Source: Atrina japonica (Eukaryota > Mollusca > Bivalvia > Pterioida > Pinnidae). Taken from it: DNA of 64,000 nt. Both the position numbers and the translations under genes were made by a program. Below are positions 1 to 12,900 of the stretch, in pieces. Under the pieces are notes generated by a model. That model saw only the letters and a list, made by a program, of their open reading frames with translations, did not search any database and had not been told where the DNA came from. The DNA lies in contig BROG01000263.1 of assembly GCA_030159075.1 (NCBI GenBank), positions 62,001-126,000 of the forward strand. Reading direction: 5' to 3'. How positions within the stretch are numbered: position 1 is the stretch's first letter; each line of letters opens with the position of its first letter.

Positions 1-1073
1 AAAACTACATGTATCAATCTGTATTTAGAGAAACTTTAAGAACGAGGTTATCAAAATCTTATCTGCATTACCAATACGCTGTGTACTTAAAGGCCAAAAA
101 TAAGAATAAAGATGTTTGATGTGACCCAAAACAACCCACCTAAAAAGTCCAGATCCCAAAACTTTTGGCAGTTTTCCCAGTTGTTTTACTTTTTCGTATA
201 AAGAATCTGATTTTTTTTTCTAATATACAGATCAAAATAAAAAACTACAATTATAAATAAGTTTCCTTCTAATCATCCCACTAGTGAAACTACTGGTCTG
301 AACATGTGAAAGAAATAATTTTTTATGATGGCCGAAGTATATGTAGTGCAGATCAGTTTACCTGTTATCATTTGATTTTTGAAGTGACACCAACTTTTAA
401 AGTTTAGTTTGAAAATGAAGAAGTTTAATTTATTTGCTTTGAGCATTCTTCCAAAATAGGTCTGATACCCAATTTTAATGCCTGAAAGGTTAAAGGTCAT
501 TAGACATGTCGTTTTTGGCTGGCAAGCCTCAGTCACAGCTGACTGTACTTCCACTCTACGGGGTATGTACGGCAAAAACGCCAAGAAACGCATGGGCCTC
601 GCACGGCCTTCTTGCAGAATTGTTTTGCACGCAGACTGTCCATAAGCACATATGATGAATGTTGAGCTTGTCCAAAAAACTCTGCAATTTCCCAGTAACA
701 TACTTGTACATTGTTCTTACTCCCAACTTACAAATTGACTGCTACTTTTTTCTGCCCCCACATTCTCTATGACTCTGACCTACGATGAAAAATGCAGAGG
801 ATGCAAGATTTAAAAACCTGTGTGTCCCATGTGACTAAAGCATTAGGCTTGATATAGAATAGTTTCCTTATTTGGTTTTGCAAAATTATCATCCTTGAAA
901 ATGTAATTATGAGTCCTTGAAAAGTCTATAAATATGAGTACAAGTGTAGACAGGTGGCCCTTATAAAGAATTTTATTCATTTTTAATGTTTGAATGTTCT
1001 TTATTGGCAGATGCCCATTATACAGAAATGACCTTTAATGCAGGTTATTACATGAACCTTTTTATATTTCTAG
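1..1073. other. CDO1 upstream intron, no other gene seen
   Basis: This stretch precedes the first visible CDO1 exon and should be intron. It is AT-rich. A stretch near 945-1050 ('gacctttaatgcagg') has a weak relative near 38800-38910, so old repeat is likely. No convincing exon or RNA gene was found. Confidence 0.5.
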
Positions 1074-1315
1074 ATACACAAGAAATCTGGTTGACTCTGG
1101 AAATGAGAGGTTTAATCTGATGATTCTGTGCTGGAACACAGCTCAAGGTAGCTCCATACATGACCATGCCAATGCTCACTGCTTTATGAAGGTCATGGAT
1201 GGAGAGGTTCAGGAGGAACAGTTTGACTGGCCAACAGTGGAGTCTGATGAGGAATCAGAGATGGTTTCCAAAGGAAAAAAGTTATATAAAAAAAATGAAG
1301 TAGCTTACATTTGTG
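1074..1315 (+). CDS. CDO1: CDO1 internal exon carrying two iron-binding histidines
   Basis: The acceptor is 'tttatatttctag' ending at 1073 and the donor GTAAAT starts at 1316. The first base completes a codon begun in the previous exon and the last base starts an Asp codon finished in the next. Encoded landmarks are YTRNLVD, FNLMILCW, SSIHDHANAHCF and an acidic stretch (VESDEESE) that differs from vertebrate enzymes. Translation into the intron runs only about 12 more codons before a stop, as expected for a true exon edge. Confidence 0.92.
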
Positions 1316-3885
1316 GTAAATATCTTCTTCTTTTTTTTTTAAAATTTCTATAAACCTAAATACATAAATGCATATGTTATCTCTAAAATATATAATATAT
1401 TGCAAGTAGGTTTAAGTCATTCTGGGCCAAGTTACTGTATATGTATTTAGATTAGCGCACTCATATTTTAGCGCTCTTAGGAGGTAGGGACTCATTAGCG
1501 CAATCTTGAATTCATTTCATTGGCTTTGTCGTGTATACAGAATGACAGAATAGAAAAACTTTAGTGCTGCCCTTGAATGACATGAGCGCTAAAGGCGCTA
1601 ATATTAGAATACCGTTAAATAAGCACACGTACAGTAATTCTACCATTCATCAACTGGTCATGCCTTGTTTGTGATGTGGGTAGGAGCGATGGTTGGTTGG
1701 GAGTTATGCTGATCTTGATAACATTCTAATCTTACAAAAAAACTAAACCAGTTCTCGTCAGATTTTGGCATGATGAATCTAATATAGTTTAGATAGAGTA
1801 AGGAATTGGTTTATCTCTAAGTCTCTTGCTATCTTGTGTTTCAAGAAAAACTAAATACATTGGAACCTTTCTTGCAAGACCACCCCTATCTACCACTGCA
1901 ATGTGGTTCTAAAGAGATAGTTGGTCTCTCATAAGTGGTTTTATTTAAAGGATTGTTTAATCATGTGGTTTTTGGAATGTGGTCTCTCAATACAGGTGGT
2001 CTTTCACCAGAGTGGTCTCTCAAAACAAGTGGTTCTTCACTAGAGTGATCTATCAAGACTGGTGGTCTCTCAGTACAGGTGGTCTTTCACCAGAGTGGTC
2101 TCTCAAAACAAGTGGTTCTTCACCAGAGTGGTCTCTCAAGACTGGTGGTTCTTCACAAGAGTGGATTCTCAGTACAGGTGTTCCTTCACTAGATTTATCT
2201 CTCAAGATAGGTGGTCTTTCACAAGTGTAGTCTCTCAATTTAGGTGGTCTTTCACATGAGTGGTCACTCAAGGCAGGTGGTCCTTCACTAGAATGGTCTC
2301 CCTAGACAGGTGGTCTTTCACATGAGTGGTCACTCAAGGCAGGTGGTCCTTCACTAGAATGGTCTCCCTAGACAGGTGGTCTTTCCCACGAGTGGTCGCT
2401 CAAGACAGGTGGTCATTCACAAGAATGGTCTCTCAAGACAGGTGGTCTTTCACAAGAGTGGTCTCTCGAGACAGGTCCCACTGTCTTCAAAGTATTAGAC
2501 ATAATGCAGTATGATGTAGTGGGCAAAAGTATTTTACTGTCTTTTGATATCACCAACGCTATCAATACGACAATAGTTTAGGGAATGATCAACAACGGTT
2601 CCTAAAATATTCATGTGGCAATTTATGTATTTATTGCATCTTAATTCTTATGCTCTGTATTGGCGTTATACTTCAGTTGTTCACTTTGCTTAATATTCAT
2701 AAATTATAATTACAGATGAAATCGGCCTACATCGAGTTGAAAATCCAAGTCACTCTAACGAAGCAATAACTCTTCATCTCTATTCTCCTCCATTCAACAG
2801 CTGTAGTAGTTTTGACCAGAGAACTGGTCACAAACAGAATGTCAAGGTCACCTTTTGGTCAAAGTTTGGCAAAAGAACTCCATTTGTAAGTATGAACATA
2901 GAAAGTTGATATTTTATATATATATATATATACTGTATTTTTCCTTGAAAGGGCACCTGCTCTAATAATGGTGCCCCTGGATATTTTTTCATGTAGATCT
3001 ACTGCCCGACATCATCATACTTTTTTCTTTTTGGTGCAACAAATATCAAGTATACCATCAAAATTGCAAAAGACCATCTTTTAACTATGTTGTAAGCAGT
3101 ACTTTGGATTCTGTCGGTGATTTCTTTGATGCAGGGAGGTTGCCACTGACGTTCATCAACAAACGACGTTATATCGAATTTGTCACTGTAACGATTTTTG
3201 ATGTGGTAGGCTTTTCATAGTTAGCTCCCTTGAGTATCATTTACATGTACATGTATCTAAATAAATTTACAACAACAATTCTTATTATTTTATTTCATAC
3301 TATTTTCACCCTTTTGATTCTCATATTTATGCAAGTTAATTTTGAAAATGTCGATGCACAATTATTTTTTCGGTCACATATTGTAAATTGGTGATGTCTT
3401 AAAATGCACAGATCATGTACAAAATGCTCGTATGTAATAGTATATCTCCTGATTCTGAGTTAGATTATTTATTGCTTAAATAAAAAAGTGCAAAGATTGC
3501 TGATACAATTCTCTTAAAATGTGTTACATAAATAAAGTTTAACTGAACTCTCTATGGCTATCACAAGTATTGAAGCAATTTAAATACTGGAATCCGCCAT
3601 TGTACGGACATATAGCCTAATGGAAGGGCCAAGTGAACTATTGCTATAGCCAAATGTCTGGCGTGCATCGTCCATTTGTTCCTGGAATCTAATGTCGGAG
3701 TCGGATACCGAATATTTTGTTGTAATAAGTACTTTTTATGTACATTTGTACATTTGTTCCCGAGCAATTCTTGTTGGATACCAAATATTCCATCATAGTG
3801 AATGTCGTTGTAAAGCAGATTCACTGTAAAGTATTTATGTAATCTATTATGAAGCTGCATAACACACAGATCATATGATAAATAA

Positions 3886-3967
<82 letters not shown>

Positions 3968-6900
3968 ATTGCTTTGATAAGAACCTGGAATACAAAATAT
4001 TTTGAAAAATATACCAAATATCGACCATAATTATATGTATAGGATTTAGGTAAGATCTGGAGATATTTTTCCTCAGGTTAAAAGAAACTCCCTAATTGAC
4101 ACCTTTTTAGTTGAACATGAGTCATGACTTTAATCCTGTTATGTACAAATTTACAACCACATATTGATGGTAAACAAGTGTACAGGTAGTCATATTTGTA
4201 AACAAAATTTTTTAGATAAATCTTCAACGTGATTTAGTATTTGGAAGTGTGATTTAGTATTTGACTTCCAAAAGTTAATGAAACATGCCAAACGTCTAGT
4301 TCTAATGATATTTAAACTGTAATTCTCCAAAATATTTGTCATGAATGATTTATATGTGTGTCCTTATGCATACTTAGAATGAGCTATGTGCTGATGTGGT
4401 AACATTTGTTTACATGTATTTATTTGAAACGTGACATAAGATAATCCAAATTGTTTACCCCAGTATACCCACATGCATTCAACTACAGAGACGTGCAAAA
4501 ACTATTCTTACACTATTATTTTTTACTATATACATGTATTTAATATTAAACCACATTTATTCAAAAAATATTTTGAAGCCATTTCTTATTGCATCTCAGT
4601 ATAGAATTTTTACCATTGAAAAAAGAATTGAATACAATTTCATTATATATTTTAATTTTTTATTTTCTGAATCAGAAATTAAAAGATTTATTTATTTAAA
4701 CAGGAAGTTTAATTTTTGTGATGTTTTTTTTTGTGTGAAAACTCCCTCTAAGTAAAATGGTCATATCTAATTTTTACTTTCTGTTTAAATTGTCAAATCT
4801 TTGAAATAATGCATTGGAAAATTACATCCAAAGAACTAATGAAACTTGGAAACATTCTCTTTTTAAAGGTGAAAATTTATTGAAATACAATGGCTTCACA
4901 ATATTTCTTGAAAAATGTGGTTGTATATGAAATATTCAGTAAAAATTAATAATGTATGAATACATTTTGCACTTCTCTGTATGTTTAGTGATATTAATTG
5001 CCGATGTAGCAGGACACAAACTTGTAATAAGATGCGCCAAATTTTGTTGTTTACACAAGTGTACATGGACAGCTTACCTTTAACAGCAAAAAATGTTTTC
5101 CTTAAAGATTTTTAGATAGCAAATATGTAGTATCAACTAGACAAATCTGTCAACAAAAATTAGACAAAACATTCAGTGTCACAGCAGGTGTCACATGATT
5201 ACAATACCTTACTGCCTTGACTTTGTTGCAGCATATGAGTCAATATTTGCGATGGTTTTTATTTCAAATTAACCGTCTCACATGCATATATACACAGACT
5301 GCTTGGTCTATTGTTAAAGGTTTTGACTCACAAGTGAGAGATCACAGTTTGATTCTCTGTGTCAGGTCATCTCAAAACATTTTAAAATGGTAGCGATTTT
5401 TCCTTTGCTAAGCGCATGGCATACAAAGTGAAAGTATAGGGTGTTAAGAATGAGGCATAAAACAAAGATCCTGTGTCACGGAAGACGTGGCATGTAAAAG
5501 AACTCGCACTACATTTGTGTCAGTCCATAGCAAAGGTCAAAATTTGTGGCACTTCACCTAGAGCTGGTGACATCTCAATGTAACTGAAAAATTCTTGGCA
5601 AGATCTTAAAGCTGAACTAAGACAATAAAAAGCTTTTGAACTTTGATTAAAAAAAGAATTTGTGTTGAAAAAAAAATGATTTGAAACATTCCCACATTAT
5701 TTCCCCACACAGCAGACATATTTGTTCTTTGCTGTTTGTATGTTTCAGCAAACTTCATTCAGGGCATATATGTTTATTTTTGTTCAGATACTGTAATTAT
5801 TCCACTTGAGTTTTATTCAGCCTCTGGTACTTGGCACGTTTCGCATCAAGAGTACAGATATACATTGATGACCAAGATAACTAATCCGCTTTTTATACCT
5901 GTTATTGGACTTGTTTTCCAGAGAAACAATTACATATATGTCAGTTGTGTGGGGAAATGAAGTGGGAATGTTTCAAAACATGTTTTTTCAATACATTTGT
6001 TTTTATTCAAAGTTAAAAAGTTTTTTATCATCCTAGTTCAGCTTTAATTAACAACAAAAAACAAAGTGGAGGTAAACTCAGCAAGCCGTTTATTATTATG
6101 TTGTAATGTTGTATGTACAATATATTAAATATCAAATTGTCTTTGTAGTTATTTATATCATGAAGAGATAAGGTTACCAATATAAACATACTAGTATATA
6201 TTTTTTACCAAATTGATTGTTCTGCAATCACTGGTGCGTTACCTTTTTAGCTACCGGTAAACATATTTAATCCTTGGGTATGACCTAGTTTCATTCATTG
6301 TTGTGTCAGGATGGATTTTATTTAGGGCAGTTAATATGAATAAAGGGAACAGAATCCAAGTATGAGTGTTTTGAATGAAAATAATTAGTGAAATTCATAT
6401 CAGATATTGAATGCCTTCAAAATATTTTGTTGAAACACCCAGCCCAGCCAACAGATGAAAAGTCCAATATGAAATTCTTTGTATAAGCAACTTGAAATAA
6501 TTGTCAACTATTCCTCACTTCATTAGAGGGAGGCCATAATATAAGTCATTATGTTGGCACTGCAGCTAGGGGATGTCTCAAAACACTAGTGATCAATTCT
6601 TGGCAGAATGCATAATAATAACATTGCAGGGGGAAATTGATAACATATATTTAAACTCCCAAAACAAACAAGGACATTCTTATTCATCCAAAATGTTTTG
6701 TCAGTCTGTTAAGTTTTTATTATTTATGCACATGTTGCCTTATCAGTTCAGTTGAAACTGTAACGTTATATCCGTTTGTAACTTAATACCTTGGTATGTG
6801 TACGTAAGCAGATGGTTGACCGAAATGTTACACAAACTAATGACAACAGATCAAAAGTTATTTTGATTGAAAAGTGCAGGCTGACATATTGGGGAACTGG

Positions 6901-9900
6901 GCAACATGCCCTCACTGCAGATCATACAATGTTATTTATAGCCTAGCTCAGAGTTGTGTATACAAAGCAGAGATATTTTTTATGTGTACAGTGTGTTTTA
7001 TCAACATACTACAGCTTATTATCAATACATTTTGTAGCTACATGTAGTTGTGGAAAAAAAAAAAATTCCAGGAATTTTTGGTATTTGTTTACAAGGATGT
7101 CCTGGACTAGATGGAATACCAGTCCAATAATTAGCCAGACAAGATCTTTACCACATGTTGATTAGTTGTCAAAGACAAAGTAAATTACATATAGGATGAT
7201 TATTTTATCATATAATTTTAGAGGAAATCAAAGGGCTGGGTGGGAGAGAAGCTAAAACTTTTTGTTTGGGTATGTCAGTCAGTACATTCTGTTATGGCTC
7301 TGTAATTGCTAATCACTCACTAACTGCCATGGTTTCAGGAGCGTGAGACATGTATATTGATTCATCAATACTGTATGGTTTCTTTATTTCGCTCTGTTTG
7401 CAATCCAACAAAATACAGTGAAATTAAATACCTGTGAATATAATCGCTAACAGTTGTATCACAGAAACAACTTCGTAACCAATCTTGCACAAAATCCCCC
7501 CCCCCCCAAATTAAACAACTTTACAGTGCTTTCAGAATGCTTTTAACTTTAGTAGTGGGGTCTCCGTGGCCAAGCTTTTAACTTTGGTAGTGGGGTCTCC
7601 GTGGCCGAGCTTTTAACTTTGGTAGTGGGGTCTCCATGGCCGAGCTTTTAACTTTGGTAGTGGGGTCTCCTTGGCCGAGCTTTTAACTTTAGTAGTGGGG
7701 TCTCCGTGGCCGAGCTTTTAACTTTGGTAGTGGGGTCTCCGTGGCCGAGCTTTTAACTTTGGTAGTGGGGTCTCCGTGGCCGAGCTTTTAACTTTGGTAG
7801 TGGGGTCTCCGTGGCCAAATGGTTACGACATCATACTTAGAACCATGAAGTCTCTCAATTCTAGTCACCATGGTTTTATGCTATGTTGTAATCTTGAATG
7901 ATTTTATGAGATAGTCTGTCAGTTTACCTGTGGAAAGTCATTGGTCTCTCCCCAGGTACATTTTAACCAGGTTCTCTTCACCATTAAAAAGTGGCCAAAA
8001 CCACATTACTGAAAAATTGTTAAGTGTTGCATAAAACAACATTAAAAAAACAAAAACAAAAAAACCACCAAAAAACCAGACAATTGGTATTTAAAATTCT
8101 TAGTACATGTAGGATCTAAAAAAAACATTGTAATTTTTTATTTTTACTTCAAGGGAAAGCAAGCTGCTCTGTTGAATAAATTTTTTTTCTGTTCATGATC
8201 CTTTTGCATTAAAACAAAAATTACAAATGTTAACCTTGTCAACACAATAGACTGTAATAGACTGCTCTAAACAATAGTAAAGAACATACCATATACATAC
8301 TTAGGGGTGAAAGGGTTTAATTTATAGGTCAACATACTGTCATTGAACCTTGTCAATGTGTCTGTATTATAAATAATGTGTCCCTTATTAGGCACACAGG
8401 TGTGATAACATGTCGGAAGCATGTTAGTACAATTTGAACCTAGAAAACAGACACATAATTTTAATGCCATGCTAGCTGTTATTTTGATGGATTAAATGTC
8501 CGACAGATTTGACATCATACTCGAGTGTAAACACCTTACCTGTAACTACATCACCTGGATATTTATTATTGTACATACATGATACATACAGTACACAGAA
8601 TGTTCAATATGCATTTGTTAGTATATCTGTGTGGTTGTGTCAGGGACAGTGTTTAAAGCATTTGTATTTGTATGTTATAGAGAAAATGTTAGCATCTGTG
8701 TTGAGACATGTATGTTATAGAGAAAATGTTAGCATCTGTGTTTGTATGTTATAGAGAAAATGTTAGCATCTGTGTTTGTATGTTATAGAGAAAATGTTAG
8801 CATCTGTGTTAATACATGTATGTTATAAAGAAAATGTTAGCATTTGTGTTAATACATGTATGTTATAAAGAAAATGTTAGCATTTGTGTTAATACATGTA
8901 TGTTATAAAGAAAATGTTAGCATTTGTGTTAATACATGTATGTTATAAAGAAAATGTTATCATTTGGGTTAATACATGTATGTTATAGAGAAAACGTTAG
9001 CATTTGGGTTAATACATGTATGTTATAAAGAAAATGTCAGCATTTGTGTTAATACATGTATGTTATAAAGAAAATGTTATCATTTGGGTTAATACATGTA
9101 TGTTATAGAGAAAATGTTAGCATTTGTGTTAATACATGTATGTTATAAAGAAAATGTCAGCATTTGTATGTTATAAAGAAAATGTTAGCTTTTGGGTTAA
9201 TATGTGTATGTCATAGAGAAAATGTTAGCATTTGTGTTAATACATATTATATGTTATAAAGAAAATGTCAGCATTTGTGTTAATACGTGTATGTCAAAGA
9301 GAAAATGTTAGCATTTGTGTTAATACATGTATGTCATAGAGAAAATGTTAGCATTTGGTTTTAAATAAATCTAATTAAAAACCGATTTCTCACCACTCCC
9401 ATTTTCTGATATGTCGCATAGAAGATCTAACACAATCCGCTATGGGGTCACGTGCGGATGACCTCTCGTAGCTCTGTAATGTTCTACCAATAAAAATATG
9501 ACTTACAAAATTGAAAAGAAAAGAGATGTAATTGACTTCCTGTTTAAGATACCAGTATATATCAACAAGTCTTACTCATATATATTCAAGCTTAACCTGT
9601 TATAGCTAGCATTTAGTTTTAATACTGTACTCCCTTTTTTCTTCCCAAATCTATTCATTTGTAATTTTTTATTTTGGTTATTTTTCTCTTTTTTTTTTTT
9701 TTTTTCATGGCTAATGTCCACTCCAAACCAAACTGCATGGTGCTGGATAATTATATCTATCATGTTAAAAAAGCTTTCTGTTTGTCAGTCCCAATAACTA
9801 AGGTCAGATGAAATGGTCTTCCCAATGCTATCCTTTTTACACATGTAGCTTTTGAAGAAAACAAGATAATCTTTAATATTTTGGAAAATTATACAGAATT

Positions 9901-12900
9901 TCGGTGAATAACAATTTTTGTCAGATCTCCTATACATGTACTTGGATCTTGATGAATGTTCTCATTAATGAAAATTAAATTGAATAGTCAGACTTGCCAA
10001 CCTTGAAACAATTTCATGGGGGAGATTTTTCAATTTCATGGGGAGACTCTAAATTTTAGTAAGAATTAATAGGAAAATTTGAATTTTCCCTAGCAAGAGA
10101 TATGCATATTTCTTAAAGAAATTGTCAAAATTTTATGTGAATTTCAGCTCAACATTCCTGATTAAATTAGACTGTCAACCATGTTTTTTTTTATGGAGCT
10201 CATCCTGTTTAATCATTTAGGATAAGTCATGAATACACATGAGCTGTGTGACATTTTGCATACCCTCCTTTCTGAACCCTTTCAGATCCAAGTATCTAAA
10301 TGGTATCTTCTTTTCTATAGTCTTAGAAAGGGTTAAATAAAGGTCAAAGACAAAATGGAATATAAACCTTTGGAATAATGTGATCTGAACACAAAACTTC
10401 ACACATCTCAACAACAAGAGACCATAACCTGTTTTTACCAGTTGGTGGAACATCAACGCAGTTATGTTATGCTAAGTTGTTTATTGGGAACAAGTCAAAG
10501 CACATTTTGCAGTATGGGGTTAATGACACATTATATTGATGCAAAGTTACACATGTATGTGCATTTCAGCAACATAAACTCAACTTCGAGATTGAAATTT
10601 CCAAATCACACTTTTATTCGTATATATTTGCTTTTTAAAATTAGGAAAATATAGGTAACAATTCGCTGAAAAATGTAGGTCTACAATACTGGTTGCAATA
10701 TATGCTATTAAAGGTCAGTTCGGTGTCCTTTATGAATTATAAGATACTATAAATTTGCTTTAGAATGTTACTTTTCAAATATTTTTTACCATTAAACTCT
10801 TGATGTAAATTTACATTAAAACACGATTAATATGCAAATGAGTTTTGGTCAAGATTCCCTTTCATGTGTATTGGGAAGATCTGTCTGTATAGTTGGACAT
10901 AGAAGCTAATTTATTCCTCATTTAGGTGATCTTAACTGATGAGAAACTCAAGACAGTCTTTGAAGTTGTGAAAATGTTTTACATGTACACATATTAACCT
11001 AGAGATTTAAGGCTACTGATAGGAAGTATAGCGTAAGGGTATAATACTGCCCTGTCACATAGAAATTTAAAATTGATGAAAGATTTATATGATCTATGTA
11101 GTTTGTTGCATGACAAATAAGCCATCGGTAATCACATTAGGCCAAACGTCTGACCTGATTTTTAGTTACTTTTCTTGTAAAAACTAATTTTACCGAAATA
11201 AAAAGTATTCAGTATTCTGAGTGTATTATACCTCATTAAAATTTACGATTGCCATCGGCATCGACTCGGCATCGACTCGTATCAGTACTTCCTGTTCTTC
11301 TTTTTATCATTTTTATTTCAAACAGGGAAGCTTTGGAACTTCTGTAATCTTGTCAATTGTTCCTTATCAGTCGGTGTTTGCCGTGATTGGTTGTGATGTA
11401 CATGTAACTTATAAAACACCATGTTAACTTATTCACCCCTAAAGACACATTTGGACTGGTCTAAGTCATTGATTTACAGAAGAGTCCATTGTATTTCAGG
11501 GGTGGATGAGTTTACTATTGATGACTGGTACCTTCTTTATTTTCATGATTATCACTATGACAGTAACTAAAAATATTGTTTTTATTTCCTTTTGTTTGTG
11601 TTTATTTAAAATTCTAGACTGCACATCAAAACCTTATTGATATTCTGTGGATGTAATACATGTTCATTGTATAATTGTTATGCCTTCCCCGCCTCCATGC
11701 AAAAAATAAGATAAATGTTGTTTTTCAAATTGAAATTGATAAATGAGATCATTCCAAGGTTTTTAAATGTTTATTTTCTATTCAAAAGTTTGGTAATTTT
11801 CCATCATGGTACAGTACACATGTACTTATATGTTTTATAATTTTATAATTTGTGGGTCGTGATACTGTAATTTACAGGTAAATACTTGGCTAATCATTTG
11901 TCAGACCTTTGACATGTATTTCCCGTACATATATATGTAAACCAAGGTTATACATTGCACCTTGTCCTGTCATTTTTTATGTAAAATATATGACATGCGT
12001 TTATTTCTAGTTCTATAATTGGGTCAGTATGCACTTTGACAGTTTATCCTGTAGTGGGTCTAAAAAAACATGTCCATGTGAATGTACTTTGACTTTTTCA
12101 AGGAGATTCAGTTTTGTGTTCTTTAATATTCTTGTATTGTAATTTGTATAACCTTTATCATAAATGAGCCAGCCTGGCTCAGTCGATAGCGTGCTCGACT
12201 CATGATTGTCAGGTCCTGAGTTCTAGTCCAACCAGTGGCAGGTTGGTTTTTTTTCCTTCAGATGAGACAGTAAAAATCGAGGTCCCGTGTTACAGTAGGT
12301 GTCAGCAGGTTAAAGAACCCTCACTGCTCAATGGCCATATGTGTCGAGCATAGGCCAAAATTTGAAGCCCTTCACTGGCATTTGGTGACATCTCCAAGTT
12401 CTTGATTCTTGAGTGGGATGTTAAACAACAATAAACAAATGAAATAATCGTGATATTAATCATGTTAACAGTAAAAACAATAGACCTGCAGAATGACAAT
12501 TTTGATAATCAAAGCTATCTAATAGATCTATATACATGTACAGTGTATCATGTACAATAAAACTTGTATATAAAGACCCCATAGGGACACAACATAACAA
12601 ATCTTTATACTTTTTGTATACAGCAATAAACAGTCTTTATGACCATGTGGTCTAAATACACAGGTGGTCGCTAAAGCAAATTTTACTGTATGCATAGATT
12701 AGAAGAAGTATATCTATAATATACCATAGATATACTACTTCTTATCTTATATACACATACATTGTATATATATAGATAGATAGATAGATAGATACTGTAC
12801 ACTACCTCTGAACTATATGTATATGTACATGTACATGTACATGTAGAGTATATAGATTTATATAACTGTACTACTTCTAATCTACCGGTATTTACATGTA

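Noticed and set aside
3561..4028. 155-codon minus-strand frame with poly His-Thr
   Set aside because: Created by the (TG)n microsatellite; no homology or splice context.
5736..5960. 74-codon frame within the TTAA-flanked MITE
   Set aside because: Runs into the inverted arm and has no transposase motif.
8661..9362. CRISPR-like array
   Set aside because: Units are contiguous 40-bp repeats without unique spacers, and the DNA is eukaryotic.
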